Shown here piece by piece: positions 11,160-22,259 of a stretch of DNA of 64,000 nt; the stretch's first letter is position 1; each line of letters opens with the position of its first letter. Source of the stretch: Blasia pusilla. Taxonomy: Eukaryota > Marchantiophyta > Marchantiopsida > Blasiales. Made by a program: the position numbers and the translations under genes. Under the pieces are notes generated by a model, which made no database searches, was not told the DNA's origin, and saw only the letters and a program-made list of their open reading frames with translations. Location of the stretch: the NCBI GenBank assembly GCA_050084515.1, contig CM114271.1, positions 19,344,001 to 19,408,000 of the forward strand, written 5' to 3'.

Positions 11160-12480
11160 TATGGTCGTGTGACTATTGCCACAGATATGGTCACATTAGG
11201 GATAGATGTTTTGACCTTCGTCAAGAGGCACGTCCAGAGGTAGGCCGAGGGCCTAGGGGCAATCGTCCTGGAGGAAGTCACGGAGTCCTTCCTGGACATG
11301 GTGGTAGAGGACCACCACCAGCAAGAGGAGCTGGAGCAAGAGCACTAGAGCCGGCACTTCTCTCACGCATTGATCAGTTGGAGCAGAAGATTGCTGCCAT
11401 GACGATGATGCAGCTCAGGGAAGGCACTGAGCCGCGAGCAGCTAGTGTGGCTCCAGTTTCTACCTCTTACCCTAACCTAGGTGAGGATCTCACTAGTATG
11501 GGATTTATGTGTAGTGCAGCTCAGGTTGAGACTGCTGTAGTGGTGACTCGGGGTGCTACGAGAGGCATCGAGCCATCAAGAGGTGGAGTTGAGATTGAAC
11601 CATCAGAGGGGACCAATGGGCGGCAGGCCACAGTTCCACAGTCATTCACATTATCGAAGGCACTACACACACAATCGATGGTGCCTTGACGACCAGTGGT
11701 GCCTTTATGTCATGCAAGTATGTCGACGTTACAAGGAGTTGGAGTGACAACTCCTATGTTGGCTCAAGTGGAGTCAGTGTCGACCATAGTGTTGGAGGTG
11801 GCCATCAGAGTGAGCCAGACTCCACTATTTTCCGCCATAGAGTTGGCGACATTGGGAGTTGGACCAACTGAGGTGTTCCGGCTGGCCGCCACGTTGTGTG
11901 AGCGTGGAGAGGTGACCGCTTCTTGTTTTGAGGTAGTTGAGGAGGTGGTGGACTTGCCCTCAGAGCCGGTGCTCAAGACGTCCCCCACAGAGTGATGGCA
12001 TGCGGCGGCGGAAAAGTTGGTAGATATGCCAGCTCGACCGGCCATAGAGCAAGCAATGGTGACACCTCGAGTAGTGTTACTGGATAACCAAGCTAGAGTA
12101 TTTTGCTTGGTTAATCCGATGGGGAAAATATACCACCCGCAGCGCGTCCTACTTGATTCGGGAGCCGAGCCCTTGATGTTAGGGAAGGCGGCGTGTTTAG
12201 CGTTGGGGTTACGGAAGACCAACATTAAGCCTTTTCAGACCTCGATTGGGGGCGTGTCATCCACGCAGTATATGACTCGATAGGAGATAGTTTTTAGAGT
12301 CCATCCAGAGCATGCGACGGATAGTGCTATGGTGCGCACACGTGTGATTACAACACCAGCTGACTCATACGATGGGTTGGTGGTTGGTGGGGAGTACAGT
12401 ATTATATCCCCTAGGATTCATCCTTGACTTTTGGGAGGAGACCGTTGTTTATCGGCTAGGGTGGCGGTCAGGGTGATAGC
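11160..12480 (+). pseudogene. Gypsy copy B gag-protease remnant
   Basis: The frame opens with a CCHC zinc knuckle, CDYCHRYGHIRDRC (11168-11209), of the spacing CX2CX4HX4C used by nucleocapsid proteins to bind RNA. It is followed by a Gly/Arg/Pro-rich stretch. The same frame continues through TGA stops at 11687 and 11993 into a retropepsin with LLDSGAEPLMLG (Asp codon at 12155-12157), the D-S-G-A active site. A TAG ends the open part at about 12281, after which recognisable protease sequence continues in decayed form. One continuous frame argues for a gag-pro fusion. Confidence 0.8.
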
Positions 12481-12810
12481 CAGATGAGTCAGTTACCCAT
12501 GCAGTTTGCGAGACGAGGTGGTCGATCACAAGACGAGTCTGTGACCACATTGGCAGCTTTCATAGGTAGTGTTAGCTAGCCACGAGAGTTGTTGGAGGGG
12601 AATGCACATGCGGAGGACGTCCTAGTTGCGGATAGTCCCACGGAGAGACAGGCCATGGCGGGTGTCTCTTCCCATGTTGGTGAGACCTCTTCACCATTGT
12701 GGGGTACAACTTGAGAGCTATAGAGGAGTACCGAAAACCTTGTGAGGCAAGCGTGGAGTCATGCCTTTATCCCGAGGCAGCGAGATTTAGGTGGCAATCG
12801 GGCCCCTGGA

Positions 12811-14815
12811 ATGGAGACGTTGATCCCACTGGATACTACACCCGTTGTGTGGTAGTGTATAGAGAAGGATGTTAGGGTGTTAGATCTCTTCGGAGGGATT
12901 AGCATAGGATTGGTTGCGGTATTGTAGGCGGGCATACGGGAGCATCAGTACCTTAATGTGGAGAAAGATGAGACTGCACAGCGAGTATCATTACGTCATG
13001 TAGCAAGATTGGTCCAAAGGTATCCAGAGTTGTTGCCGGTATCTGCAATACAGGGATATCATCATACACTACCCGCCGACATCTCTTTGGTGGGGGCGCA
13101 GGATCTGGATAGAGTTGGCACCAGTGTCACGACCCTCATGACCAAACGAGTGCCAAAGCAGAACATCGGAATATTAGTGGGCTCACACTAAGATGGTTTG
13201 CGCGTTGGAGTGGTCTCGAAGAAGAGACAAGAGACGGGATGCAAGCAAGGCTTTGCGTTTCAGATGTTGTGGTCGCGACTAAGAAACCTGGACCAAACGC
13301 GAAACAAGACTTGAAAGGAGTTGAGTTTAGAAAGTGGGTTGCCAAAGGAAGGAATCCGGATTTGGGACGCCACTAGCTTTGAGAGTTTTCAACTGTATTT
13401 ATGGCCATAACTTTTAGCGCCAAGATGCGTTTGGATTGGACAAGGATGTGTTGAAGGCTTATGAAAAGTTGGTTCAAACGCACTAAAGATCTCTGCTAAC
13501 GCATAAGCAGTGGCTGAGAAACAACCCGGAAACGACTGTAAGTAGAGTCGGGTTGAGGGCCACAATGAAGGGCCTGACCCTCCTTTTCCAAAGATGGGGG
13601 GTTATTGGAGAACCCCAGAAGTACTAGTAAGGGGAAGGTCTCCAAGAGTGCTTGGAACTCGAACCCCACTTTGGGCGCCATGAGGCGGCTCAAGGGAATG
13701 GAACGAATCGAGAGTTTGGGGTTGGGTTGGAAAACCTAAACCAAGTCTATGGAGGCGATTTTAGACATCCCTCTTGGATTTCACCCCGCAACTCAATTAC
13801 TTGGGTCTCGATTTGGAACTCACATGAGGTCCGTTGAACAGTTGGGATCGCTAGGCACGCAAGTGCCATTTTAGGTTCCTGGACTAATCAAGAAGTTTGT
13901 TCCAAGTCTTGAAGGTTGAGTTTGATGAGACGCCGAGGTGAGAACTCGGTGGGTTGGAACGCTGGTTGGCCTAGACCCGACTAACAAGAGTGCGTGTTTG
14001 GGTGCAGATCGGCGATGAGATCGTGTCCTACTGAACGTACGCTTCCGCAACAATAAAGATTGACGTTCAAGGAGAGTAGGGGCGCGATAATTCATTTGGT
14101 GATTGCTGGATGGCCATGTCAGGGTCATTCATCAGTTGGCCAAGGGTTTGGATTGCAGGACCCGAGGTCAGGGATGTTTTGGGAGATGTTGCGAGTAGTA
14201 CGACACTTGCAAGAGAGTCAGACATATTTTGCAGCATAGATTGTGGAAAACGTGCCATTTTTTGGAGACACTCGTGCACGTGTGATGACGAGTGTGCATC
14301 AGATGAAATCCTGGTTGGGACCTGCTGTGTTGTTAGATATAGCGAGAGTTGGATCACGCGCCCATCGTCCACGACTATGATGGACAAACTTGATACCATC
14401 AGAGGTACTGAGTCGAGCATACAATGGAGTCTAGAGAGCACCACATCTCACAGTGGATGCTATTTTGGGCTAAGGGCGTCAATCTCAGGTGGTGACGCGG
14501 GATGATAGACCACCGTTGGCGATGGCCAATAGGGTGGGGGAGTTGAGGGCAGCCTTACCTACATTGGTGAGCTTCCCAGCATCACATGCCTTTCGTCAAA
14601 GAGGGCCAGACATGATTTGGGATGAGGTGACCCAAGCATTGGAGGAGCCTACAGCACATGAGCGCGAGCGCGTCACGGGGTTTGCTACGGGTACTACTGC
14701 GATGCCACGTATGACTGAGGCATCCCGGAGACAGATGTTGGGGTAGGCGATGGACCTCAACTGTCTCACGTGGATAGTCCGCCTAGGTATGGATGAGTAG
14801 AGACGGATGCGAGTG
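12811..14815 (+). pseudogene. C5-cytosine DNA methyltransferase domain of gypsy copy B (split)
   Basis: The N-terminal part (12811-13124) has motif I VLDLFGGIS (12877 on) and an acidic NVEKDE segment, then VSAIQGYHHTLPADISLVGA. The C-terminal part (14070-14815) resumes with LVIAGWPCQGHSS, whose motif IV cysteine codon is intact (14117-14119), then DPRSGMFWEMLRVVRHLQ, motif VI ENV (14246-14254), motif VIII VGSRAHRPR (14348 on), WTNL, ERERVTGFATGTTA and LG*AMDLNCLTW. The missing piece is displaced by the LTR-like unit between them. The C-terminal part is in frame with the downstream reverse transcriptase. Motif order and the AHR block favour a DNMT3-type relative. Stops include TGA at the WTNL tryptophan, which is TGG in copy A. 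Confidence 0.87.
13125..14069. repeat. LTR-like insertion (family Z) splitting the methyltransferase
   Basis: It starts TGTCACGACCC, a common LTR start in plant retrotransposons, and ends GACGTTCA. It is absent from copy A, which reads straight through this site near 555. A diverged second copy lies at 60758-61729. No protein domain is seen. I could not find a clean target-site duplication: the flanks are ACCAG and AGGAG. Confidence 0.65.
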
Positions 14816-15189
14816 TCAACCATGCCGTCATGTTCACGAGTTGGACCATTGCCTATACGGTCTGTACAGGCATTGGCTAGGGGCAGAACGAGGAGAGATA
14901 GGAACCCATGGACTTCCTGGGACGTCGTTCGAGCGGAGAGTACGAAGGCGGCTAGAGCAGCACATGTTTATTTTTTGGATGTGGAGCATGGTGTAGGAGG
15001 TCAGAGTGGAATGGTTGTTGCGGAGGTGGCTAGGGTTGCTACATAGCAACCAAAGCCAGAGGTTGCGTCCTCTCCAAGTGAGGTCACGATGGAGACTTGG
15101 GAGCCTATGATAGGTCTCAAGTTGATAGGAGGAGAGTGACGGCGAGTTCATAGGTTTCTAAGAGGGCTTGTCAGTTGTTTTGCCTTCAA

Positions 15190-16540
15190 TATGAGAGACT
15201 TGGGTACGCTGAAGGATCTCCGGATACGGATTGAGTTGGCTATTGATACGCCGATCTTTCGTCGAACCTACAAGTATTGTGATAGGGAGTGAGCCTTGAT
15301 TTACAGCAGGAGTCAGAACTTGTTAGAGGCAGGACTTGTGGAGTTATCACATGGGGAGTATGCATCTGACACAGTCATCCCAGCGAAGAAGGATATGTAT
15401 GGTAATTGGATGGATAGGCGGATGTGTTGAGATTACCGTCTTATCAACCGACACACGAGGTCAGATCGATACGCCATGCCTACTCTTGAGGAGATCTTTG
15501 ATGCAATAGGGAATGCAAAGATCTTCAGTACTTTAGATCTCCGTACTGGCTGTCATCAGCTTCCTATCAGGTTGGAGGACAAGGAGAAGATAACATTCTC
15601 GGGGATAGATCGGTTCGGGAGAGATTGCTTGTATTAGTGGCGGTTTTTACCATTTGGGTTGAAGAACGCTCCTGCGGAGTTTCAGAGAGTGATGGATAGA
15701 ATTCTGGTTGGCTTGGAGTTTATACGATGTTACATAGATGATATTCTTACCTTCAATTCCACGGTTGAGGAGCATGAGTGACATCTGGAAGAGGTGTTTC
15801 GGCCATTGCAGTTACATGGACTGAAGTTGCATCCATGAAAGTGCAGATTCTTTCAAGAGCACATTGAGTACTTGGGACACATCATATACCCAAGTGGGTT
15901 AGGCGTTCAGTAGAAGAAGATGGAGGCTATTGCGCAGATTCCACGCCCTACAGATGTGAGTCGAGTCTGAGCGTTTCTTGGACAAGTGAACTTCTATCGA
16001 CGGTATATCAAGGGTTTTAGTGCGATCGCAAAGTCTTTGACCTTGTTGACGAGACTTGATCGTGTTTGGTTGTGGGGAGATGATCAGGAGTGAGAAATTT
16101 AGGAGCTCAAGGATAGGTTGACGTCCTCACCCATTTTACATAGACCGGTTAGGGATCGCCCATTCCAATTACATACGGATTAGAGCATGTTGGGTCTAGG
16201 AGCAGTGCTTTCTCAGAGGGATGACGAGGAGAGGGAGTTCGTTGTGGCTTATGTGAGCTGATCGAACAACATTGTAGAGGCAAAGTACAGCTCTTACGAG
16301 GGAGAGTGCTTGGCTGCAGTGTGGGCCGTGGCACATTTCAAGTGTTATTTATTCGGCAACCGTTTCACACTTATCACTGATCATCAACTGTTGAGGTGGT
16401 TGATGGAGTCCGACAAGCTTACCGGAAAGCTTGCCAGGTGGGCTCTATTACTACAGTAGTATGAGTTTGAGGTGGTTCATAGGCTAGGTCGGTTGAACCA
16501 GGATACGGATGGGTTGAGTCGTAACCCATGTTCGAGTTAG
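15190..16540 (+). pseudogene. Gypsy copy B reverse transcriptase and RNase H
   Basis: It begins with the gypsy linker RIELAIDTPIFRRTY and runs through VIPAKKDMYGN, DRYAMPTLEEIFDAIG, STLDLRTGCHQLPI, FLPFGLKNAPAEFQRVMD and the YIDD box (15731-15742). RNase H follows with FQLHTD*S, YSSYEGECLAAVWAVAHF, TDHQLLRWLMES and GLSRNPC. The reading frame is the same as that of the methyltransferase upstream, broken only by stops (for example in MC*DYR, LY*WRF and HP*KC). The sequence is then cut by the copia 5' LTR at 16768. Confidence 0.88.
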
Positions 16541-16767
16541 AGAAACGACACATGAGCTCGATGGCACCGAGAGAGTGATGAGGAGATGGTGCCCGATTAG
16601 CATGCATCATCTGCCTATCTTTGTTGGTTGACTATGGTAGGTCAGTCGCAGGTAATGACTCCAGTGGTGGGGTTGGATGATGAGTCTTTGGATCCGGAGG
16701 TCAGTGAGGAGGCGATAGGTGGTCGTGATATCCATGACGACGTGGAGGTTGTGGAGTTCTTACGTAT

Positions 16768-17094
16768 TGAAGATTGAGTTACAGTCAAGCTCATGAGATA
16801 CCTAAACTACTATATTTGGTACTCACACGAAGTAGGAAAACTTAATCTTGGTTAGTCAGTTAAGCACGATTATCTTAACTACGGTTAGTTAATCACAGTA
16901 AGTCTAACACGAGACTATGGTTAAGGGTAGGGTTAGGGTTGCTTGTACATATCCTATGTAATTGAGAAGAGGACTAACCTCCACTTATTCTTTCATCGCA
17001 AATTTTGTTCTCCATGGTGGTGTGTGTGTGTATGTGTGTGTGTGTGTGTGTGAGCCTTTTTCTACCAATTCTGCTTGTTTAGCAGTTTTCCACA
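16768..17094 (+). repeat. Copia 5' LTR
   Basis: It starts TGAAGATTGAG and ends TTTTCCACA. It contains a telomere-like AGGGTAGGGTTAGGGTTG and a GT microsatellite near 17020-17052 that makes it about 18 bp longer than the 3' LTR. The TATA position is altered to TATGTAA (16965-16971). Confidence 0.9.
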
Positions 17095-17112
17095 TGGTAT
17101 CACAGCGGGAAG
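17095..17112 (+). promoter_or_regulatory. Copia primer-binding site
   Basis: TGGTATCACAGCGGGAAG follows the 5' LTR directly. It matches the usual initiator-methionine tRNA complement TGGTATCAGAGC at 11 of 12 positions. Confidence 0.85.
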
Positions 17113-17885
17113 AGAACATCACTTGAAATTCTTGGTATTTTAAGGGAGAAGAGAGGCAAGAGAAGGCACACTTTCAGTTTGGGAGAAGGAAAATTTTATT
17201 GACAACACAGTGGGTGCAGATTTCAAATGGAGCTTTCACGGTGATAAAACTTTGGAGGCATTTTTTAGGGCCTTTCCGGTCGATTTAGCTGTCTGGGCCC
17301 ACTTCGGCTAGAATGATGCCAAAGACTGGTTCTAGCCGTCTTGTAGAGCTTGTCAAGAGCTTTCCAACGCACTCAAAATCGCTTGATTTTGACACTCTAA
17401 GCTTTTGCAGTACCAATTTCAGCATAGAAAAGTGCAATTAGTGAAGAAAAGTTGTGCAGTTTGCTCTCTATTTTATTCAAAGCTCAGTGGGTGCAGATTT
17501 CAAGAGGAGCTTGGACGGTGATAAAACGTTGGAGGCATTTTTTAGGGCTTTCCTGATCAATTCTGCCGTCTGGGTCCGCTTCGGCTAGAATGATGCCAAA
17601 GGCAGATTCTAGCCGTCTTGTAGAGCTTGTCAAGAGCTTTCCAACGCACCCAAAATCGCTTGATTCTGACACTTTGAGCTCCTGGATCAACAATTTCAGT
17701 GTAGGAAAGTGCAATTGGTGAAGAAAAGTTGTGCAGTTTGCTCTCTATAGGCCAATTTCGACTAGTTCTTTCATACAGTTGATCAATTTGGGAAAATTTC
17801 AGGTCGACTTCTGTGTAGGAGTGGTCTATGCTTCAAGTGGAGCAGTAGAAAGCCTGAAATTACATTTTTGTGAGTGAAATCGTTT

Positions 17886-18660
17886 ATGATGGATTATTCC
17901 TCACCAACAATCATAGGCGAGAAGCTAGACAAGCATAATTACAATGTCTCGAAGTTTCACATGAAAAAATTTCTCATGGGTCAAGAACTATGAGAGCTTG
18001 TCATAGGTGATGAGGCCAAGCCAAAAGGTGACTCAATAGACTTGAATGTTCGCGCTTCGAACAAACGCGCAAGGCAAGTAATCCACTACATTTCAATAAC
18101 GATCGGTTCGCCAATGATAGGTCACATCCAAGATGTTGATATTCCGAAGGAGGCCTGGGATGCATTGGAAAAGCTATTCTAGATATCTACAAAGGCCAAA
18201 AAGCTTCAATTGAAACAGCAATTGAACGAAGTGAGGAAAGGATCGTAGAGCATCAATGATTATATTTTAAGTATCTGACATATTGTTGATTAGTTGAATA
18301 GCATTGGAGTGACAGTAGAAGATGATGATCTGATTTTATTCACTCTTCAAGGCCTTCCAAAGGATAACAAGTCCTTTGAGACCTCTATCTCTGTGAGAGA
18401 GAAATATCCAACCTTTCAAGAGTTAGTTTCTCTGGTGGATATCAAGCATATGGAGGAAGAGGCACTCAATATAACGTCACTCAATCAACTACGAACCAGT
18501 ACCACACACAATCACAAGGTGGTGATGGTGGAAACCGTTGGGGTCGAGGTCATCAATAGAGGGTCCTTGAATCTTGCAATTATTGTGGGATAAAGGGTCA
18601 CTATGCAAAGTTTTGCTTCAAGAAGAAGGGAAATATGAGAACATGAGCCTTACATCAACA
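17886..18660 (+). pseudogene. Copia gag
   Basis: The first of two adjacent ATG codons starts MMDYSSPTIIGEKLDKHNYN, a typical copia gag N-terminus. It continues through QVIHYISITIGSPMIGHI and DDLILFTLQGLPKDNKSFET to a CCHC zinc knuckle CNYCGIKGHYAKFC (18574-18616) in a shifted frame. TGA and TAG stops interrupt it at several places. The leader between the primer site and this start includes a direct repeat of about 230 bp (17209-17440 and 17487-17720). Confidence 0.82.
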
Positions 18661-18667
18661 AAATTAT

Positions 18668-20160
18668 GTGGAGCAACAACACCAAGAGCAGTACCAAGAA
18701 CAACAACATTCACAAACGGAGCATCTCTTGGCCATAACTCATCATAGGGGAGCAATGGTTAAGAAAGACTCGACAACAGATTGGTACATTGACTCTAGTG
18801 CATCAAATTACATGACCTCACAAGCTAAATGGTTCAATAGTTTGGAGCCGGTAAAAGATTCTGTAATTGTGCTCACAGGAGATGACACTCAACATCATAT
18901 CACGCATACCAATAAAGTTCCAATAGCATCACATGCTCTTTATGCTCTTGCAAATATTCTCTATGTTCCTACCATTGCAAGAAATCTAATCTTTATAGGA
19001 AAGATAGTAGAACAGGGTTATCAAGTGAAGTTTAACGCAGATGGTTGTTTCATTGAAACAATGGATGACCAGACTACAATAGCCAAAGCAACTAGATCTC
19101 GCAGAATCTTCAAATTAGATGTTTCCATGCCAGAGATTCAAACAGCAATGTATGGTCAAACTGGCCAACAAGTCATAGATCTAAATGTGTGGCATAAAAG
19201 AATTGGACATATGAATCTTCAAAGATTATAAAGTCTTTCATCATCTAATATAGTAATAGGACTCCCTAAATTAGGGAGTTCTGCTACGTTAGAGGTATGT
19301 CTAGCTTGCCAATTTGGAAAACAAGCTAGATTTCCTTTTCCAAAGCAAGGTAGAAGAACATCCAAGATATTGGAGTTGATCCACAATGATGTGTGGACAG
19401 CATCACAACATAGCCTTGGTGGTTTGCCAGTACTTTATTTCATTTATTGATGACTTCTCTAGATATATATGGGTATACTTTCTGAAAGCCAAGTCACAAG
19501 CTTTCAGAAAGTTCAAACATTCAAAGTTCTAGTAGAGAAGCAGACTAGATAATACATTCTGAAATTGCGTTGTGATGGAGGAGGAGAGTATCTTTCAACA
19601 GAGTTTGATGACTATTTACGTCAGAATGGCATCCAACGTCAAGTGACTTACCGTTATACTCCAAAAAAAAATGGAGTGGTTGAAAGGAAGAATCGTCATA
19701 TTGTTGAAGCGGCACGAGCTATGCTGAATGAGAAGAACATGCCTAAGGTGCATTGAGCAAAGGCTGTAGCATGTGTAGTCTTCTTAATCAACCGAACTCC
19801 AACATCAAGAGTTCATGATAAAACTCTATTTGAAGTCTTCATAGGAATTAAACCTGATTTTTCCTTCTTGAAAGTATTTGGCTGTATTTGTTATGCTCAT
19901 GTTCCTTTTGAGAGACGTCAAAAATTAGACCCCAAGTCTGAAAGATGTATCTTCATTGGCTATGTTGATGGAACTAAGGGGTATAAGTGCTACATTCCAT
20001 CCTCTAGGCAGCTTATTATTAGTCGGGATGTTATCTTTGATGAGCTAAAGTCATGGTATGCTCCATCCAAGCCTATTCCACCTCTAAACTTGTCTGTTCA
20101 GAGAGAGAATATTCCTATAAACCAATAGACATTGTCTTCAACTTCCCCAAGTACTAGTGC
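18668..20160 (+). pseudogene. Copia protease and integrase
   Basis: Protease reads DWYIDSSASNYMT, where the usual DSG is DSS. The gag-pre-integrase segment LNVWHKRIGHMNLQRL follows, then the HHCC partner [34 protein letters not shown] in another frame, CDGGGEYLSTEFDDYL and RYTPKKNGVVERKNRH. The C-terminal part includes FGCICYAHVPFERRQKLDPK and ERCIFIGYVDGTKGYKCY. At least two frameshifts (near 19420 and 19500) and several stops are present. Confidence 0.85.
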
Positions 20161-20260
20161 AGGATTAGGAGAGGTCCTAGATTCATCCATTAAATCTGTG
20201 AGTCCATGGACGGAAAGAGTACATATTCAGTCTGTTGACACTAGTCAGAGCTCGAGGTAG

Positions 20261-21949
20261 ATGTCAGAGGCATCTACCTCTAAACAACAACTTCGTAGAT
20301 CAAGTAGAGTTACACATCCAGTTCATAGATTCATAAATGAAGGTTTTCTTGTGACACATCATGCATATATGATGACTACCCTTCAACAGCAAGAGCCAAG
20401 TTATTTTGAAGAAGCTGCGAGTAAAGCCGAATGGATTGAAGCTATGGAGGAAGAGCTTGCTGCATTAAGACATCAACAAACATGGGAGCTGGTTGATATA
20501 CCTTCCGGTAAGGAAGCTATTGTTTGCAAATGGGTTTACAAAATCAAGCGCAATCAAGATGGTACAATTAACAGATACAAAGCAAGATTGATGGCTAAGG
20601 GCTATGCACAACAATATAGTATCGATTATGAGAAAACATTTAGCCTTGTTGTAAAGATGGCGACTACGAGAATAGTGGTTGCAATTGCAGCAAGTAAGAA
20701 GTGGAGATTATATCACATGGATATCAAGAATACCTTCTTGAATGGAGATCTATACGAAGAGGTATATATGACTCAACCACCTAGATACGAGCATCCCAAG
20801 TTTCCATTTCGCGTATGCAGGTTGAAGAAAGCTCTTTACAGGCTCAAACAAGCTTCAAAATCTTGGTATGGCAAGATTACATACGTTCTACAAGAGTTGG
20901 GTTTTAGGGTATGTGATTTTGACTCCTTGCTATATGTCTTGAGAGGACAAGATTATACAGTTCTCATTGTGTTGTATGTTGACGATCTCTTGATTACTGG
21001 GAGTACTGAAAAAATGGTACAACAAGTCAAGCTTAAGTTACAAGCAGAATTTGATATGAAGAACTTGGGAGAACTCAAGTATTTCCTTGGTATTGAGTTT
21101 ATCAAGGTTGGAGAGAGCATGTGGCTACTACAACAACAACATGCTCTTCATATGCTTTCAAAATATGGTATGAAGGCTTGTAAGCCAATATCTACACCGT
21201 TGGACCAGAGCGTGAAGCTAAGAGTGGATGAAGGAGAGTTGCTTGCAGACTCTAATATGTACACGCGCATGGTTGGAAGTTTGATCTATCTAAGTATAAC
21301 CAGACGAGATTTAAGCTATGTTGTTGGCCTAGTGAGCCAGTTTATACAAGCACCTCGAAAACCTCACCTTGATGTTGTGAGGAGGATTATTCGGTATGTG
21401 AAATTCTCTATTCAATTCGGGCTTCAATTTGAACCTTCTCCGAGTTTTCAATTATAGGGATTCATAGATGCTGATTGGGTAGGAAGCGTGTCTGATCCGC
21501 ACTCCACATCTGGTTATTCATTTACTTTGAGAAGCGTAGCTATAAGTTGGGCTTCAAAGAAGCAAGCTATAGTTGTTTTATCTTCAACAGAGGTTGAGTA
21601 CATAGCAGCAACCAATGCAGTATGTGAGGCGGTGTGGCTTCATCAATTACTTGTTGAGATTGGTGTTAGTAACTTAAGACCTAGTGTAATATTTACGAAC
21701 AATATTAGTAGCATCAAGCTTGCTAGTAACCCTGTGTTGCATGCTCGTACAAAGCATGTTGAGGTGCACTATCATTTTATCATAGAGAAAGTGCTTGCAG
21801 GAGAAATTGATCTTGTGTATATAGGCACAGATCATCAAATTGCTGACATCTTTACAAACGCATTGTCTAGAGATAAGATTGAGATGTTTAGAAAAGATTT
21901 AGACGTTGGAGATATCGATATGAGCTTGAGGGGGAGTATTGAAGCTTGA
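20261..21949 (+). pseudogene. Copia reverse transcriptase and RNase H
   Basis: A 398-codon open stretch (20261-21457) contains the copia reverse transcriptase: EEELAALRHQQTWELVD, VCKWVYKIKRNQDG, YKARLMAKGYAQ, KNTFLNGDLYEEVYM and the YVDD box (20975-20986). A single TAG at 21457 separates it from RNase H (GFIDADWVG, STSGYSF, SWASKKQAIVVLSSTEVEY). It is the best preserved coding part in the window outside the expansins. Confidence 0.9.
21926..21939 (+). promoter_or_regulatory. Copia polypurine tract
   Basis: TTGAGGGGGAGTAT lies immediately 5' of the 3' LTR, where second-strand DNA synthesis would be primed. Confidence 0.85.
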
Positions 21950-22248
21950 GTTACAGTCAAGCTCATAAGACACCTACACTGCTACATTTGGTACTCACAC
22001 GAAGTAGGGAAGCTTAATCTTGGTTAGTCAGTTAAGCATGATTATCTTAACTATGGTTAGTTAATCACAATTAGTCTAACTCGAGACTATGGTTAAGGGT
22101 AGGGTTAGGGTTGCTTGTACATACCCTATATAATTGAGAAGAGGACCAGCCTCCACTCATTCTCTTATTGCAAATTTTGTTCTCCATGGTGATGTATGTG
22201 TGTGAGAGTTGTTTTCCACCAGTTATGCTTGTTTAGCAGTTTTCCCCA
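21940..22248 (+). repeat. Copia 3' LTR
   Basis: It starts TGAAGCTTGAG and ends TTTTCCCCA. It keeps a TATATAA box (22127-22133) and the telomere-like AGGGTAGGGTTAGGGTTG seen in the 5' LTR. Confidence 0.9.
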
Positions 22249-22259
22249 TTGGGCACTAA

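Larger units (their letters stand above)
16768..22248 (+). mobile_element. Complete Ty1/copia retrotransposon nested in gypsy copy B
   Basis: It has two LTRs (16768-17094 and 21940-22248), a primer-binding site right after the 5' LTR, gag, protease, integrase, reverse transcriptase and RNase H in copia order, and a polypurine tract right before the 3' LTR. It sits between gypsy RNase H and integrase. I estimate the LTRs at about 92 percent identity by eye, so the insertion is not recent. Stops and frameshifts show that it is inactive. No clean 5-bp target duplication was found at its ends. Confidence 0.92.

Noticed and set aside
12811-14815. Bacterial restriction-modification methyltransferase or contamination
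   Set aside because: It is embedded in a eukaryotic LTR element, and its AHRPR...WTNL and GF-x-TG-T segments resemble DNMT3 more than bacterial Dcm.
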